Origin: Spirogloea muscicola
Taxonomy: Eukaryota; Streptophyta; Zygnematophyceae; Spirogloeales; Spirogloeaceae
Direction of reading: 5' to 3'
Length of the DNA stretch: 64,000 bases
NCBI GenBank assembly: GCA_009602725.1
Contig: WELB01000023.1
Location: forward strand, 618,158 to 682,157
The translations under genes and the position numbers were made by a program. A model generated the notes under the pieces. The model saw only the letters and a list, made by a program, of their open reading frames with translations. It was not told the origin of the DNA and did no database searches. Below are positions 34,446 to 48,504 of this stretch, piece after piece (position 1 is the first letter of the stretch; the number at the start of each line of letters is the position of its first letter).

Positions 34446-37400
34446 ATGGCCGCCACGCCGCTTCGCGATGTCCTCGGGCAGCACGGCTTCGTCCTGGCCA
34501 GCTACCGGCCTGGCACGCACCGCCTGCTCTGCCCGCAGGTGCACGCTCGCCGCTCTCTGCATTCTGTTAACCAATTAATCTCTGGCTGCTGATATTAGTA
34601 GAGCGGCTGTAAAGCCAGCCAGGTTCATACAGTGGGTATTGACGACTATGTTAGCGGAGCCACCGGCTAGGCATCTCTGCCCCACGTTGGAGCCACAGAA
34701 GGCCTCGTAGTTGCCTTCTGCCAAGCCACCCCGTCCTGCATCCTATCCACTAGGCAAAGTCATGCAGACATCCTCTACTTATCGTGGATGTAAAGCTGCA
34801 GGAATCTGTAGAAGCTAGCATCAGGCAGCATACTGTGCTTGGAGAGGTTCGGCTATGTGCCAACCCCAGAGGTCTGGATCCTGGAAGCAGATGGAGTCAG
34901 GCAGAAGGCCTACGATCAGCGTCCTGCCCGGTGCTTCTTCTCGCGGTCGGGCTGCGGAGCTGCAGGTTTCAGGGCTCAGGGGTTTAAGGCCTGTGCTCCA
35001 GGGAATGAGGCTCAAGATGTGAAGCTTAATCACAAAGTGCGCTGCAATGGCGGCTGCAGTGCAAGGGCGGCTCGGAGCGGGAGCTGAGCCTCTCTCTCAC
35101 CGTCCTTGATGATGGGTGAGGCGCAAAGCACGCAGCCACTATGTTGCGGCGTGCCTGTCGCGCTTACAGTTGCCAACTGCTGCTCAAGCTGGACACCTGG
35201 GAGGCTTTGGGAGGTCACCGCAGTTAATGCATGCAAGGTTTCTTGTTGGCCTCCACACAGAGCCTCTGCAGTGTGGAATTGCTTCCGTGCAAAGTGCGGC
35301 CATCGAGGAGCCTGTGACCTGCAGGCAAGCCCAAGCTAGCTGCTGCGTTGAGGGGGTTCAGGACTAATATTGCACGAGCTTGAAGGCATTGCCTAGTTGG
35401 TCCACTACATTTTCTTGGTTGCTGCATCCGAACCATTGCACTTGGAGGATCTGCAGTCCTGCCAGCCGAGTTTCGAGTAAGTCTTGGCAGGGGTCGATTG
35501 TTTCCTGACATTCCCGTGTCTTGTACCAAAATGAGGCACCGGGTAGCAGAATTTGAACGAATCGAGCAGCATGTATTGATCTGCATGTGCAACATGGGCA
35601 TGGCTTCAGGGAAGGAGGCCCTTTGGCAAGCTCGCTGCAGCGGTCAATGGTTCAGCCGCCACACACCGGCCTGAGCAACAAACACCCGAGCGCAACGACG
35701 AGGCTGAGGATCAGGCAGCAGCAGGAGGGCGAGCTGCGCCGGTCCAGCTGGCCCTCAGGCTTGATCAACTTTCGCCAGAGGTGGGTCAGCTTGACGCAGT
35801 CCCGGCTGGACTAGGGCCGTCTTTCCTGAGGGTGCCCAAAGCGAGGTCAAGGCTTTTGGTATCTAAATTTCAAGGGGGCTGAAGCATATACCTTCAGCTG
35901 AAGTTGGGGTTTCTATTCTTTCTAAGGGGGCTGGGGCATAACAGCTTACTTTGCATGCATGAATCTCAGTGGCAGAAATGCGCATGTGGCAGCTAAAGTG
36001 TCGCTCAAAAGATGGGTACTGTGTCCTTAGCATGCTTGCTGAAAAGTTGTGCTGAAACTAGTCAAACAGCTGCTGCACCATGTCCTGGCGGCCATTATAT
36101 ATCATGCTGAAGCCCCTTCTCAGATGCAGTTCTGCATGTGCCTAGCAGGTGCTTGCCTGGTTTGCAGAGCGAAAGATAACACAGCGCACGCTTGAGGCCT
36201 CGCACGTGGGCACCTCTCGACAGAATTGGAAGAACAAGGTTCGGAATGCTATCCTTGTTGTGCAACCTTTTCTTGATGAGAGGGACAAACTCATGAGGAT
36301 CGATCGAGTCACCTTTTCTACTACTGAAACCCTGAACATTGGCCGCGTGGCTCATTGCCATCTATGGTTTGACTACGACATATGAAAAGAGGACTCCTTC
36401 CTTCCAGCCTTACAGTTGTCTGGATGCCTTCTGTGTTGCCATCCCTGATGACAGCAAGGGGTGTTCGAGGAGAGGGTAAGCGTTGCTTTTCCCTACTTCC
36501 GTGAAGGCAGATTGGTCAACTGCAAGTATCGCACCAGGGAGAAGGACTTCCGGCAGGTATTGCCAATTTCTTCCTGGATGTTACCTGCAGAGGATGCTCT
36601 GCTGCTGTAATCGCTGCCTTGCTGTCAAGTGCAGGTAAAAGCAGCATTAGCATGTCTTAGTTGTAAAGCTTGTCAGCTAAGGTGATCACAGTGAAGCTAG
36701 GCAAGCCTACATCTCTGCTGCAACTGGCAGCAGATTGTAGTCGACAACTGCTCAAGCTGAAAGTAGCTGCATGGTCTGCCCAGGTCAAAGGCGGCGAGAA
36801 GGTCCTCTACGGCTTGGATCTGATGAAAGGAGCCAAGGAGATAGTCATTGTGAGTTTTCCTCATGTAGCAAAGCTAAGTGCCTGCATAGTACGCCTCGAT
36901 TCGTGTATCTCATTTGCCTGCAAGACTCTCGGCAGTCTGACAAAGTGAAGTACGGTCCTGTCGTGTAGAGAGGAGTAATTGCATCCAGCTCATGTGGTCA
37001 TCCAGCTAACTAGCACTTCAAGACACCTGTAAAGGACAACCCATCTATCTGTCTCATCCTAGATCTGCTGCTTACTCAAGATTTGACAAGCCCGGCAACA
37101 GGGAACGGCTTCAATCTTGTGTGCAGTAACATTGTACCTTGCTGTCCAGGGGTGAGCACGCCTGAGCTCAGCAAAGGAGGAGGTCTCATTTACTACTTGC
37201 TGGGCAACTTGATTGCAGGTGGAAGGTGAGGTGGACAAGCTGAGCATGGACGAGGCCGGCGTACCCGCCTGTGTCAGCGTGCCTGATGGTGCTCCTGCCA
37301 AAGCGTCGGATGAGGACAAGATGCCCTCCCAAGACAAGGTATTGCCTTGTGCCCGAGCCCCACAGAAGTGTGCCTCAGGCTTCCATGTTGATGCAATTTT

Positions 37401-40400
37401 GCCCTTATATAATCACACCCATTTGGTCACTCCGTCCGGTCAGCCCCATAGCATCAAAGCACTTTGTGGGGATGGCTTATCTCTTGGTATGTTTTGATGA
37501 TAGGACAAGAAGTTTGAGTACCTCTGGAATTGCCGCCAGTACCTGGACAAGGCGAGTAGGCTTCCCAGGTTTAAGATGAAGTTGTTCATGTGCTGCATTT
37601 TCTTGCCTGCATAATGAGCATCTTTCATAATGGCAGTGCGTCTGTACAGCAGTTGGGGCAGGTGCATGACCAGCCAAGCGCAAGCACAGCTGTCCTGAGG
37701 TCTCTGCCATCTGATTCTCAGTTGTGCAATGCATCATCTACTGTGGCAAGCGACAGGTCTCAAAGGTGGTGCTGGCTACCGACGCGGATGAGGCAGGCCA
37801 AGCCCTGGCTGAGGAGCTCGCCCGCAGGCTTGGAAGGGAAAGGTAGTAATGTTCATGCGGACCTTCTCGAAGGCATGGACTTGATAGTATCGGTCAGGCC
37901 AGCAACTGTGCAGGGCAGTCCTGCACAGTGATCAGCAGCGACCCATATGGGAAGTGCATGGACTAGCTGTAGCATGTGCTCCCGCTGCATTGTACATTGT
38001 CGGAAGGATCTCTTGATTCAGAATGCCTGCAGAAGAACTTCCACACAGAAGAACTGAATCTTGGCTTCTTATCTTCGCTGAAAATTGATGGCCTACAGTG
38101 TGCCTCAGGGGTTGACACCACTGTGTTGCTATATCAAGGGACCATGCACTGATGTGCAGGTGTTGGAGGGTCAAATTTCCTGAAAAGGAGCCTGAGATTC
38201 CATTTAAGGATGCCAATGAGGTCGTACACCATTTTTCGACCCTCATGGCGTGCAGATCTTGTACCTAGATGGGGTAGTGTGTTTCTTGCTGTCCTTCATC
38301 AAGAAGATGAAATCTGTGAGTACTGGCCAGGGTTACTCTGGAAGAGGAAAGCATGTGTCTTTGTGTCTTCGAGCAAGGCTGAAAGCCAGCTCCTGAGAGT
38401 GCTGCTAGAGCCTTTGGGCTTTGCATGTTGCAGCTCTGACTCTTTGTACTTGGATGATTCATGTCAACAGCTCCTTGTGGCAAGAGGTCCACAAGCTCTA
38501 CGGGAATGTGTAGCCGCTGCAGAACCTTACCCAATACGGGGTTTGTTCCGCTTCAAGGACTTTTTCCAAGAAATTGATAATTACTACTACCTCAGGCTTG
38601 GGGACGAACGAGGGGTATCGACTGGGTGGCAGACACTGGATGAGATGTACAGAGTAAGTTCTTCACATTAGTCTTGCCACATCGTTCATTACCCACAGGG
38701 CTTCCATTATGCATGGTCTCAACAGAGGCCGCTCCTTGCATCTTCTGTTGCAGGTAGTGCTAGGTGAGCTTACGGTGGTTACCGGCATTCCAAACTCGGG
38801 CAAGAGCGAGTGGATCGATGCCTTACTCTGCAACCTCCAGAGGCAACAGGGCTGGACTTTTGCCCTCTGCTCGATGGAGAACAAGGTGTCTTGCAGCTAG
38901 CTATTCTGCATCCTGCAATTAGCACGGCAGTCAGTGGGGCCTTCTGGTCTCCTGTATGGTGCCATCTTTGTGCTTCTGTTACTCCTGCCCTGTTACATCC
39001 TTCCAAGGTGGCGCAGAAGGTACCTCTTACTAAATTGATTGAATGCCCGGTTGACAGGTACGAGACCATTCTCGTAAGCTTCTGGAGAAGTACACCGGGT
39101 CCCCTTTCTTTGATGCTCTGTAAGCCTTCTCGTACTGTGCCCAGGCTCCAGTTCCGTGTGATTTACATGGACGCATTTGGTGTACACACTTGGTGCATTG
39201 CTTTGATGCCAGCAACATCATGAGAAGTCGTCTATGCACTATACGCGCCAACTTTCACTTTTGCCACTGTTCAGCGGTTCAACAAGAGTCAAGGATAGAC
39301 CCAGATCCAAAAGCTGACATTGTTGATTCTACACTGAAGGTTTCCATGGACTTCCCTTCCAGCTATAGCAATCGCATCAAGCGGATGACTCCTGACCAGT
39401 TGGCTGAGGGGAAGGCTTGGCTTACTGACAATTTTGTCCTCATTAGGTGAGGTTACTCCTCAATAGGTCACATGAGTGGCGACTTGTTGTAGCTTCCTGG
39501 AGCGTACCTTACTGTTAGCACAATTAGCACAATCAGCACACCTTACTCAGCACAATATTCTGAGTAGCTTCACACTGCATCTTTGGGACGTGCTGTAGGT
39601 GCGAAGATGACGAGCTGCCGTCCATTGACTGGCTCCTCAACCTGGCCAAGGCCGCAGTTCTGCGATATGGGATACGTGGTCTGGTGATTGACCCGTACAA
39701 TGAGCTCGACCATCAGCGCCCTACTCGCCAGTAAGTTGGACTTACTAGACACGCAGATTTTAACACTCTTCAGCCCTATACCCCTTAAAAGTGTTGCACA
39801 CAACTGTGGTTAGCGAGTAACTTATAAACCTTCAGTAGCAAAGTCTCTCTTTCCAGGGCTTACAATACTTGAGCGCACCCTGTGGGCTTTTCAGGACCGA
39901 GACAGAGTATGTGAGCAGCATGCTGACTAAGGTGAAGCGCTTTGCTCAGCACCACGATTGCCACGTCTGGTTTGTGGCCCATCCAAAGCAGGTAAGAGCT
40001 AGCAGACCATGTGCCAGAGTCTTATACTGCAGTTGACCTGTTGGCAGCCCTGCTGATCATAGTGGCAAATGCATGATTGCAGCTCCAAGTCTGGAGGGGG
40101 GGGGCACCCGGCCTGTATGACATCAGCGGCAGTGCTCACTTCGTGAACAAGTGCGATAATGGCATTGTTATCCATCGTAATCGTGACAAGGAGAGAGGAC
40201 CCCTTGACCATGTCGAGGTAAGACACACAAGGCTTTGCCGGAATCTGGCAGAATTGCTAATGGCCTCACAGTGCCACACCTCTCATACAGCAGCTTAGGA
40301 CAATAAAGTACTGGCAAGTCCAACAAATGCAGTTGCAATGTCAATCTGCTGCTACCTGAGTTGATGATCGATAGGTCTGCTTTGTTGGTCTATCTTATCC

Positions 40401-40611
40401 TGATATATCACCTAATTTGCTCCTGAAGGCTCTCATCCTGCAGGTTCTGGTGAGAAAAGTGAGGAACAAGGCTGCTGGGACCATTGGAGATGCCATCCTT
40501 CGATACGACAGGTCACTACTAGACCACCTGTGCTTCCTGTGCTTATCTCCATTGTACAAGTCCAATTGCCTGCTTCTCAGTCCTGCTGGCAGGGTCAACG
40601 GCAGTGCTTAG
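34446..40611 (+). CDS. TWINKLE: Twinkle: organellar DNA primase-helicase
   Basis: Phage T7 gp4-like protein that primes and unwinds mitochondrial and/or plastid DNA. Twenty exons. Primase zinc finger: LLCPQ-CKGGSERELSLSLTVL-DD.. and WNCFRAKCGHRG. A low-complexity linker (35611-35780) follows. Primase core: ERVSVAFPYFREGRLVNCKY, EKVLYGLDLMKGAKEIVI, VEGEVDKLSMDEAG (TOPRIM Glu), VSKVVLATDADEAGQALAEE (TOPRIM DxD) and FKDANE. Helicase: GVSTGWQTLDEMYR, VVTGIPNSGKSEWIDALL (Walker A), FALCSMENK, LRYGIRGLVIDPYNELDHQR (Walker B), HVWFVAHPKQ, LYDISGSAHFVNKCDNGIVI, VRKVRNKAAGTIGDAILRYD. Stop after VNGSA. All catalytic motifs appear present, so primase may be active as in plants. Introns at 35325 and 37552 use GC donors. 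The chosen ATG gives no transit peptide; the real start is likely in an upstream exon. Confidence 0.95.
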
Positions 40612-40647
40612 CGTTAGAATACAGAAAAAGCACAATGGGACTGGGCT

Positions 40648-40702
40648 CATAGTTACATTCACCATTTGTTGTGTCATAGTTACATTCGCCATTTGTTATA
40701 TC
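40648..40702. repeat. 27-28 bp tandem duplication
   Basis: CATAGTTACATTCACCATTT.. is followed directly by CATAGTTACATTCGCCATTT.. just after the Twinkle stop, in the 3' flank. Two copies with three or so differences. Probably a simple local duplication. Confidence 0.8.
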
Positions 40703-40967
40703 AGGGTGAATGGGCGGTATCACGACCTTGAAGCTTGGGAGCTCTAAGGTGTGCTGCAAAGCTCGGAAGCATCCCTTCGATCGGCCACAGTGATGCATCA
40801 TCTCATGGGAGGTGCAATACCATCTTACCTGTGTCACATATCTACTTGATGCAATTGTATTGGAGTCCTGTCGTAACCTCTCCACCAATCCTCAGAATTG
40901 TGCATGTTTGAGAAATTGTGTGTTGCACAGAAGTGATTGCTTGCATCTGTTGGCCTGACCGAGGAGG

Positions 40968-43900
40968 TCATAGGCCAACCCAATAAGACCGCCCATTTGG
41001 GTTGTGGATGGGCGAGATTGACGGACTCGTCACTGCCCATTCATACCAAACCTGCAACCACACTCAGCAAGCGCTAGTCAGATCAGCCAAAACAAAACCT
41101 TGCGTGATGGAGCTGAACATTCATTCGTCTGCTGTTTTCAGGAACCAGCCAGCGACTGTGGCTCAGGTGATGGCCAGGACTCTGCTGATGGAAGGCAGTA
41201 AGTACTTCCAGGAGCGCAGAGAGCACATGGTGGTGATTTGTGTGGTCACCTTGGTGGGGCTATGGCACCTCCAGAAATGCAACTCGAGCTTGGAACCAGC
41301 TGGTATGTACATGGGATGTCTTAGTGGGAAGAATATTGCAAACCTGCACGATGACAGGGTGACAATTTTCAGAAGTACAAAGACTAGTCATCGTGCTGAT
41401 GACATTGCCATGGTGTGCAGTGCCACCCTTGCTCAGTTTCAAGCAGCATGACTCGCCTTTGAGCTCGGATATTCATTCTCACTTGTACTGCCATGCAGCC
41501 TGTCATTACGTGTCCCATTGTTTGCTAGTGGTTGTGCGTATCATTGACAAGCAAGTCTTGACATTTTTGTTGCACGTAATGAGGCCTGCCACTTGATGAA
41601 CTTCAAAGGTCGTACATACCAGCTGAACATATCTGCAGTGGCGGTTGAAGGCACTATACCCAAATGCACATCCTTATACAGGACTGCATCGAAGTAACCC
41701 CCAAAGCCTGCCAAAAAGCATCCAGCAACACATTAAAACAAATTTGCTGAATCAATGCTGCTATCTTGTCAAACAAGACCACTTAAGAACTCATGGCCTA
41801 TTCACCCAGCATACTGAAGCGCTATTCACCTCTCCAACAGCAGCCACATTAGGAAATCCGCATGTGTGTACTTGTGGGCAGTCATTTTCTGTAACTGGTG
41901 GCTGTCTCTGGCACGAGGTGCTTCTTGCCTTACCATGTACTACGGCAGAGCCCGTGTCAGCTGGTATGTCAAAAAGCAATCGTGTGTATTGCCTGTTGTC
42001 AATTACAGGGGCCCAATTTGGATGCTCAAATGTGAACACCTGCCACAGCCGAATCTTCAATAGCTGTTCATTACCAGCTTGACCTAATGATGACACTGGA
42101 AATTACATGACCTCGCCAAGACTCCAGCCATTGGAAAGCTTCATAATATGACTGAGCTTTTGGGCAGGCTACCAACCGGACGAGGTTCAGCCAGTCTTGC
42201 GGCACTGTGAAGCTTGACGACGTACGCTGTCTCAAAGTGGGCAAGGTCGTTGTAGGCCTTGACCTGAAATGCACATATAGAGCAGACAGCATGAATCGTG
42301 CACAATGTTTGTGGGCAGCCATCCAAAGTAACAATACTTCGGAAGACTCACATCATTGTGGAGCTTGGCAGCTGTGATGGGTCCAATGAAGCTGGTGTAA
42401 CTGCAAGGTGACAAAGAAATGCACAGCCACTCAAGCACATGAGATGCCTGCACTATGCCTCTCCTCATGTGCTCGCCAGTAGCTTTGCTACGCAGGAAGG
42501 TAGTCAGTTTACAGTAGCACAAAGGAAACTTTTAAAACCTTAAATCTGTTGGTGAACGCCGATGCTGCTGGCAAAGACCTGGCACCATCTGCTCAACATG
42601 CAATCGGATAACATTACTTCTTTGCATCCAACCTCGAGGGGATGGATATGCCGTCGGGCTTCAAGAAGCGCTGAGCTCCATCAAGACACTCGGGCGACAG
42701 CTCGTTGTCTCCAAAGGAACCCAGCAACTCACTCACCTGCGCACCCCGAGTCAATGCTGGCCGCACAATTCAGGTCTCACGGGCCTACAGCATATGTCTG
42801 CCTGACTGCAGCCAACAGCAATACTTACTTCGGACTGAGAAACTATGACGACGGACGTGGTCAAATTCCGAAGGCAGAGCACCACCAGGAGTAAATGACT
42901 TGTGTCACCCTGAGCAATGTTGCTAGCATCCTTTGGCAGAATGATAGATACTTCCCAAAGAGGGTGACGGGTTTGGTGGCCAGCCCAGCAAAAGAATGAA
43001 CAAAGTTCCAAGGGACCAGAAAAGCGCTAAAGCACACAGCGACTCAAGTTGCCAATGGGTGCTCAAAGTCCCCTATTGAGCAGCCGCAAGTCAGAGAAAC
43101 TAGTCCGAGGTCTATGCACAAAAGCTCATTGCTTGACACACAGCAAGCGGCATGGGGCCCGAGTACTTAGGATCATCTCCACAGAGGATGGACTCACCAG
43201 GATGTCGGCCTGCTCTGGCGCCTGCCAGTGACGCATGTCTGACGACACCACTGTCACCTTGTCCTGCCATCCTTCCATGGTGATCAAGCTCTGCCACAGC
43301 GACATAGACTTTCAGGGGCAGAGCGAGGAAATTGTAATGGCCTTTCGGGTTCCCAGAGGATGCACTGTAACTGTAGCTGCTGGACGTTACTCTCAAGTTA
43401 GTGCAAGTTGATTGACAACTTGTATTATGACAGGCAAAGCAGAATATGATATGATATAATATGGTATTCTCCTGATAAGCCTTTGGCATGCGCAACCAGC
43501 GAGAGCTGAGACTCAAATGAGGGGGGACAGACGTGCAGAGTGACGATGGCATTGGGGTTCTTCTCCACGGCGTAGATTTTAAGCAGCCGCTGGGCCTCCT
43601 CGGCAGCCGCCAGGGACGCTCTGACAAGAGGGCCCCGCCCTGCCCCTACAACCATAAGGACCTGCCAACTCGCCAGTCATGCATCACAAAGTGCTTTCAG
43701 TTGATGCTGCTTAGCCTTGATACTGTTGTTAGGCTTGACTGGCTATTCAAAACTTTGCTGAAAGAGGACACAAAAGCTTTCTAGCAGTTCATTGCGCAGC
43801 CTGGACAATGAGCATTCTACCTGATGCTTGTTACCAAATAGAACAGGAAGCGATTTAGTCTAGTGCCTTTGTCTAACGTCAGCCTCTTATGGCGAGGACA

Positions 43901-46900
43901 CATGCAGGCTGCAAGTTAAAAAGTGCGGTAGCTGTGGAGGCATCGCACTAGTGTGGTGGTTGCTGAGTCGGCGTCGGTGACTTTGTCCAGCAATGCTTGG
44001 TGCACCGCTTGCTGGTACTGCACATCACACCAACACTTCCCTAGGCAGCGGTCAGACACTGTGACGAGTCAAAGGGTTCGCCCTGGACCTTGACCAGACA
44101 TGCAGAGTACAAAACAAGGTCGACAGCAGCTATAATTAGGGGGTATGTTGAAAGACAAAAGTGGGTTCTGTGCAGACACCTGGCTGTACTTCTTGGCATC
44201 TTTCTCGAATGTCTCATATGTCTGAGCTTCCAAGTTGTCCATCAGAGGCTGTCGCAAGACAAGTGGCCCGGGAGATCAGGAAGTGGCAGATAAGAGTCTG
44301 ATCACAAGCATGTGCATATTCCTGTCGATCCATCTCCAACCCAGAAGCAACAAGCTAAGCTTGGATGACATGATAGGAGCAGCCAGCAGCAACCTCACCT
44401 GTAGAGGCGCTTGCAAGAAGTCCCGATACCCCATCTGGAAGTTGATGCGCAGGCACAAGGTCAAGCACGCTTTAGCACGTCAGAAGTTCTTCAAGATACT
44501 GACAAGTGCAGCAGCAAATTATTTTACGACCCTCTCCCATGTGGATGCCGGCTGCTGATTGACACTTAAAAGATGGCAAAGCTGACCTCGAAACGCTCTT
44601 GCTCCGAAAGCGGCTCCAGCTTCCGATAAAGGTGGGCCACATACTCCAAATACGGCCGCAGAGGGTGCTTTGGCACCATCAGTTCCACTCTGTTGTCTGC
44701 GGCTGCATGCACGGCCAGAGACAGTCAGCGAAGGCTCCAAGCTTGCTCTGCACAATGCAGACTGATAGGATTTTGACATTGATCGCATGCTGCTCAATGC
44801 CGATTGAAAGCTGACACAGAACGGCACAAGAGTGGAGAAGCTGGCAATCAAGATGTGGGTCTCTGCAAGCAATAGTGCCACTGAGAGTTGATGGGCGGAC
44901 TTTCAGAAGCATTTTCGCTGCTCTCGCTGTTGGCCGGCCCGTCCACACCAGCCGCTGCATGGAGAGTCTCCCCGGAGACCACAACCTGCAACCATCGGGC
45001 TTCAGATCAAACACACCATCAGCTCCTGCAAGCAGAGGCTCTGCACCCACTAAGTCACTGCACCCTCTGGTCACAGACAATGAGCTAGAAGACTTTGCGC
45101 TTAACTTGCTCCACAGCGCATATAGGAGTTAGTGCTGAACGGGGCTACTCATATATTCACTTGCTGTCTAAACGGGATGAGGCCGAGGGCCATGCTGCCT
45201 ATTTAGGCTCGCCAGAATTTCACGCAGCACCAGCAGGGGCAACACTGCCCATTTCCTCCTCATCTCAGCACATTTCGTTTCACCAACAGTTGTGTCCACC
45301 TTGTTCATTGATGCAGACCCCCACCCGATTGCACAGCATGATATCATGGACTAAGGAAGGAAAGGCCAAGGACTGTTCAAGCCTCCAAGCCTGACCTGTA
45401 CACTGTGCTCAAAGAGGGTGGCAACAAGCGCCTGGTGCCGCTTGGAGAGGCACGGAAACCCGCGCTTGTTGGTCAGGAATGCCTGCAGTAGCGCCAACGT
45501 GGTCATTAGATTCAGCATGCCCACAACATGGCTAACCTGCTCAACTGCGCTGACGTTGCAGGACTCTGGAGAGAGTGCAGGTTGGCAGGCGGCCTTGTCA
45601 ACAATCGCATGAGCAAGCAGGTCGGAGCCCCGCACGGCCCACGTGCAACTCACGCTGGTATGCAGGATGGCAGCCCTCACAGGCTCGCCGAGCCACCGTT
45701 GCAGGGCGCTCGGCGAAGGGAGCGAGGCCCTGGCAGGTTAACGCACGGAGGAGAGTCAGTGAACGGCGCATCAGCTCAGCCTAGGTCCACAAGCACACAG
45801 TGTTTGCCAGCCAATCTCTATAATTCCAATCTTCAAATTGATTTCATATGAGAGGCCCACGTTGGTTACAAACTGAGGAGCAGATAGGAACACTGACAAG
45901 CAAGCAGCTAGCACCAAAATACGGCGCACGTGGACAATGAGGAACTATTGAAGTTCCAGGCTATGACTCTTGTGGTAGCGCGAAGCTAGCCATGGATGAA
46001 GGTGGTGAGAGCGCACGTGATGTCAAGGGCGACGGAGAGCTGGCTGTGGTGCTCGCAGAGCGTGCAGAAGGCATGCCACCACTCCCATGGATCACTCAGA
46101 GGTCTTCTCGAGACGGCGTCCCGCCGCTGCAGAAGTGCCGCCAAGCAGGCTAGCTGACCCAGCTGAGAGCTTGGACAGCAAGCAAGCGCGGAGCTCAGCA
46201 ACGGAGCCTCATCCTGGGCCGCCGCAACTGAGATGCTGCCCTTATGCGACCGCAATCACAGCAATCCTCATGAAGCAACGTCCACCCTCCATGCCCGCAA
46301 CGCCATTGGCCACCCAGCTTGGGTTGCAGCCGACGAGCTCCAGACTATGAGGGCGTGCTTAGTGGCAGACGCATGAGCATCATTGATGGCTCGAGGTATT
46401 CATTGCCCCAGCTTCACTGTGGAAGTACCAGGAAGACGGCGTCCTCGTCAGCGGTGCCTTCGACCGCCTGCAGCTCCGGCGCAACCAGCGGTATGCGCAG
46501 CCACAGCTGCAGCAGGGGCGCGCAGGAGCTTGCTTTCAAGGGCTTGCGAGTTTGGCAAGGTGCTGAGGTGTTGCAGAGGCTCATCCAATCGCACCGCAAT
46601 CTTGATTATGGCAGCTGAAAGTGACGCTGTCGCACTGGCGGTCGCGATCATCGAGCTACCAATCCTTAGCAGGCAGCGGCGGCAATGCAGACCTGCATAT
46701 TGGAGAGGCCCTGTAGGAGCTGGTTGACACCACGTGCATAGTTGGTGCAGTCCAGCGGCCGTGGTGTCGGCAGCAGGCATGCCTGTCTTGCCAGGGGACG
46801 CGAGGCAAAGCAGCTCAAGTACGCAGTCAGAGCTTCGGCCGCCGGCTTACCAGCATCACCAGATGGGCTCCGTGCAAGGGTTGGCATGCCGGCAGCACCA

Positions 46901-47907
46901 GTTGCCGATCCGCTAGCTCCTGACTGCAACAGAAGCAGCGGCGGCGTCGGTGGTGGCGCAGCGGTGGTGGGGGGTCGAGCAGCTCGCCTGCAGGGAGAGG
47001 TGGGACGCCCAGCTGAGCTCCTGCTTGAGCACGGCCTCGCTGTCGCGCCGCACCTCCGCGTCCCGGTGGTCCAGGTCCGCCCATTCGCTGATCTTGCCTG
47101 CACGCCGCAACGCCATGGCCGCCTGAGGCGGCAGCGCACGAGGTCGCAGAGGGCATGCATGGCCTCCGGGACGTGACCTTGCTACGAGAGCCGGGAGCCG
47201 GAGCTGGTGTCGACGTTGGACCCACATTTGCCAATGGGCTTCCCCACTTGGAGAAGCCCTTTGAAGGTGCACTGCGTCTCACCGCCACACTGCAAGGACT
47301 GACCTTGCTACGGGAACCGACCAAAGCTGGTGGCAACATCAGCAGCCGACTGGCAATGCTGCTGCTATCCCAAGCTCACGGCGCCAGACCGAGAGCCGAG
47401 CCTAAGCCCTGAGCTCAGACCCTGGTCCTCAGCTCGTGGCAAGGGCCGTGGGACCCCCGTCGAGTCGGCGAGCAGGGGCTGGCCAGGGGTTCGAGCGCAC
47501 CGACGACATGCGAGCTCCACTGTGCGGGGGCGAGCACGAGGTCCGAGCCAGCGAAGGGCGGCGCGGCGCCGGGCGGCGCCGCGCTCGGCCGGTAGGACGG
47601 GTCCGTCTGCGCTCGCACAGGCACGGCACGTACTGAGCGACCCGCCGCGCCTGGGGGCCAGCCGCAGAAGCGGCCTCGCTGCCGTTGGCCAAGCTCGGGT
47701 ACTGCGGCATCGGACGGCGGCGGCGGCGGCGGCGGCGGCGGCAATGGCGGCGGCAATGGCGGCGCGCGGCACCAGCGGGGCGACGGCGAAGTCGAAGGCG
47801 CCGGCGAGGGTGGCGGCCAGCGCGGCCTGGATGTCGGGCGAGAACCCCAGCTCCGCGCCGCAGTAGCGCGACTCGCTCGCGTCGCCCGCGCGCTGCCCCA
47901 GCGGCAT
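40968..47907 (-). CDS. PRMT5: Protein arginine methyltransferase 5 (PRMT5)
   Basis: Type II enzyme that makes symmetric dimethylarginine on Sm proteins, histones and RGG proteins. Twenty-two exons in consistent phase. N-terminal TIM barrel: [121 protein letters not shown]. Catalytic part: [32 protein letters not shown] (the PRMT5-specific Phe is kept), [20 protein letters not shown] (SAM motif I), [35 protein letters not shown] (double-Glu loop), then beta-barrel [58 protein letters not shown] and [20 protein letters not shown]. No key residue is missing. The intron after 46988 uses a GC donor. It is divergent from the fucosyltransferase gene across a gap. Confidence 0.97.
42945..43105 (-). 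mobile_element. Short LINE 3' end inside a PRMT5 intron
   Basis: The minus strand reads [11 protein letters not shown].. then a LINE-type 3' UTR (TGTGTGCTTTAGCGCTTTTCTGG.., TTGTTCATTCTTTTGCTGGGCTGG). It lies in the intron between the exons ending near 43202 and starting near 42742, and in the same orientation as PRMT5. The stem and terminus are more decayed than in the 30-kb copies. Confidence 0.55.
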
Positions 47908-47922
47908 GGCGGCCGCCGCCGC

Positions 47923-48045
<123 letters not shown>

Positions 48046-48297
48046 NNNNNNNNNNNNNNNNNNNNNNNNNNNNNNNNNNNNNNNNNNNNNNNNNNNNNNN
48101 NNNNNNNNNNNNNNNNNNNNNNNNNNNNNNNNNNNNNNNNNNNNNNNNNNNNNNNNNNNNNNNNNNNNNNNNNNNNNNNNNNNNNNNNNNNNNNNNNNNN
48201 NNNNNNNNNNNNNNNNNNNNNNNNNNNNNNNNNNNNNNNNNNNNNNNNNNNNNNNNNNNNNNNNNNNNNNNNNNNNNNNNNNNNNNNNNNNNNNNNN
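48046..48297. other. Assembly gap (252 N)
   Basis: N run in the shared 5' region of the divergent PRMT5 and fucosyltransferase-like genes. Confidence 0.99.
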
Positions 48298-48504
48298 TCC
48301 CGGCCGCCGCCGCCGTGGCGGTGGCGGCGGCGGCGCTGCTGCTAGGTGTCTGCGGCGCCGCCGCCGCCGCTGACGCTGTGAGCGACCGGCCGCCCCGCCG
48401 AGAGCCGGCGCTGCGCTGCCTTGCCCCCCCTCCCCGGCGGCTGACGCTGACGCTGACGCTCCGGCGGCGTGCTCCTGCCTGCTCCTCCAGGCTCCTACGC
48501 CGCC

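Noticed and set aside
41627-41660. A 13-nt microexon in PRMT5 (DMFSW)
   Set aside because: Reading straight through from VHLG gives [13 protein letters not shown], which fits the family, so no intron is needed there.
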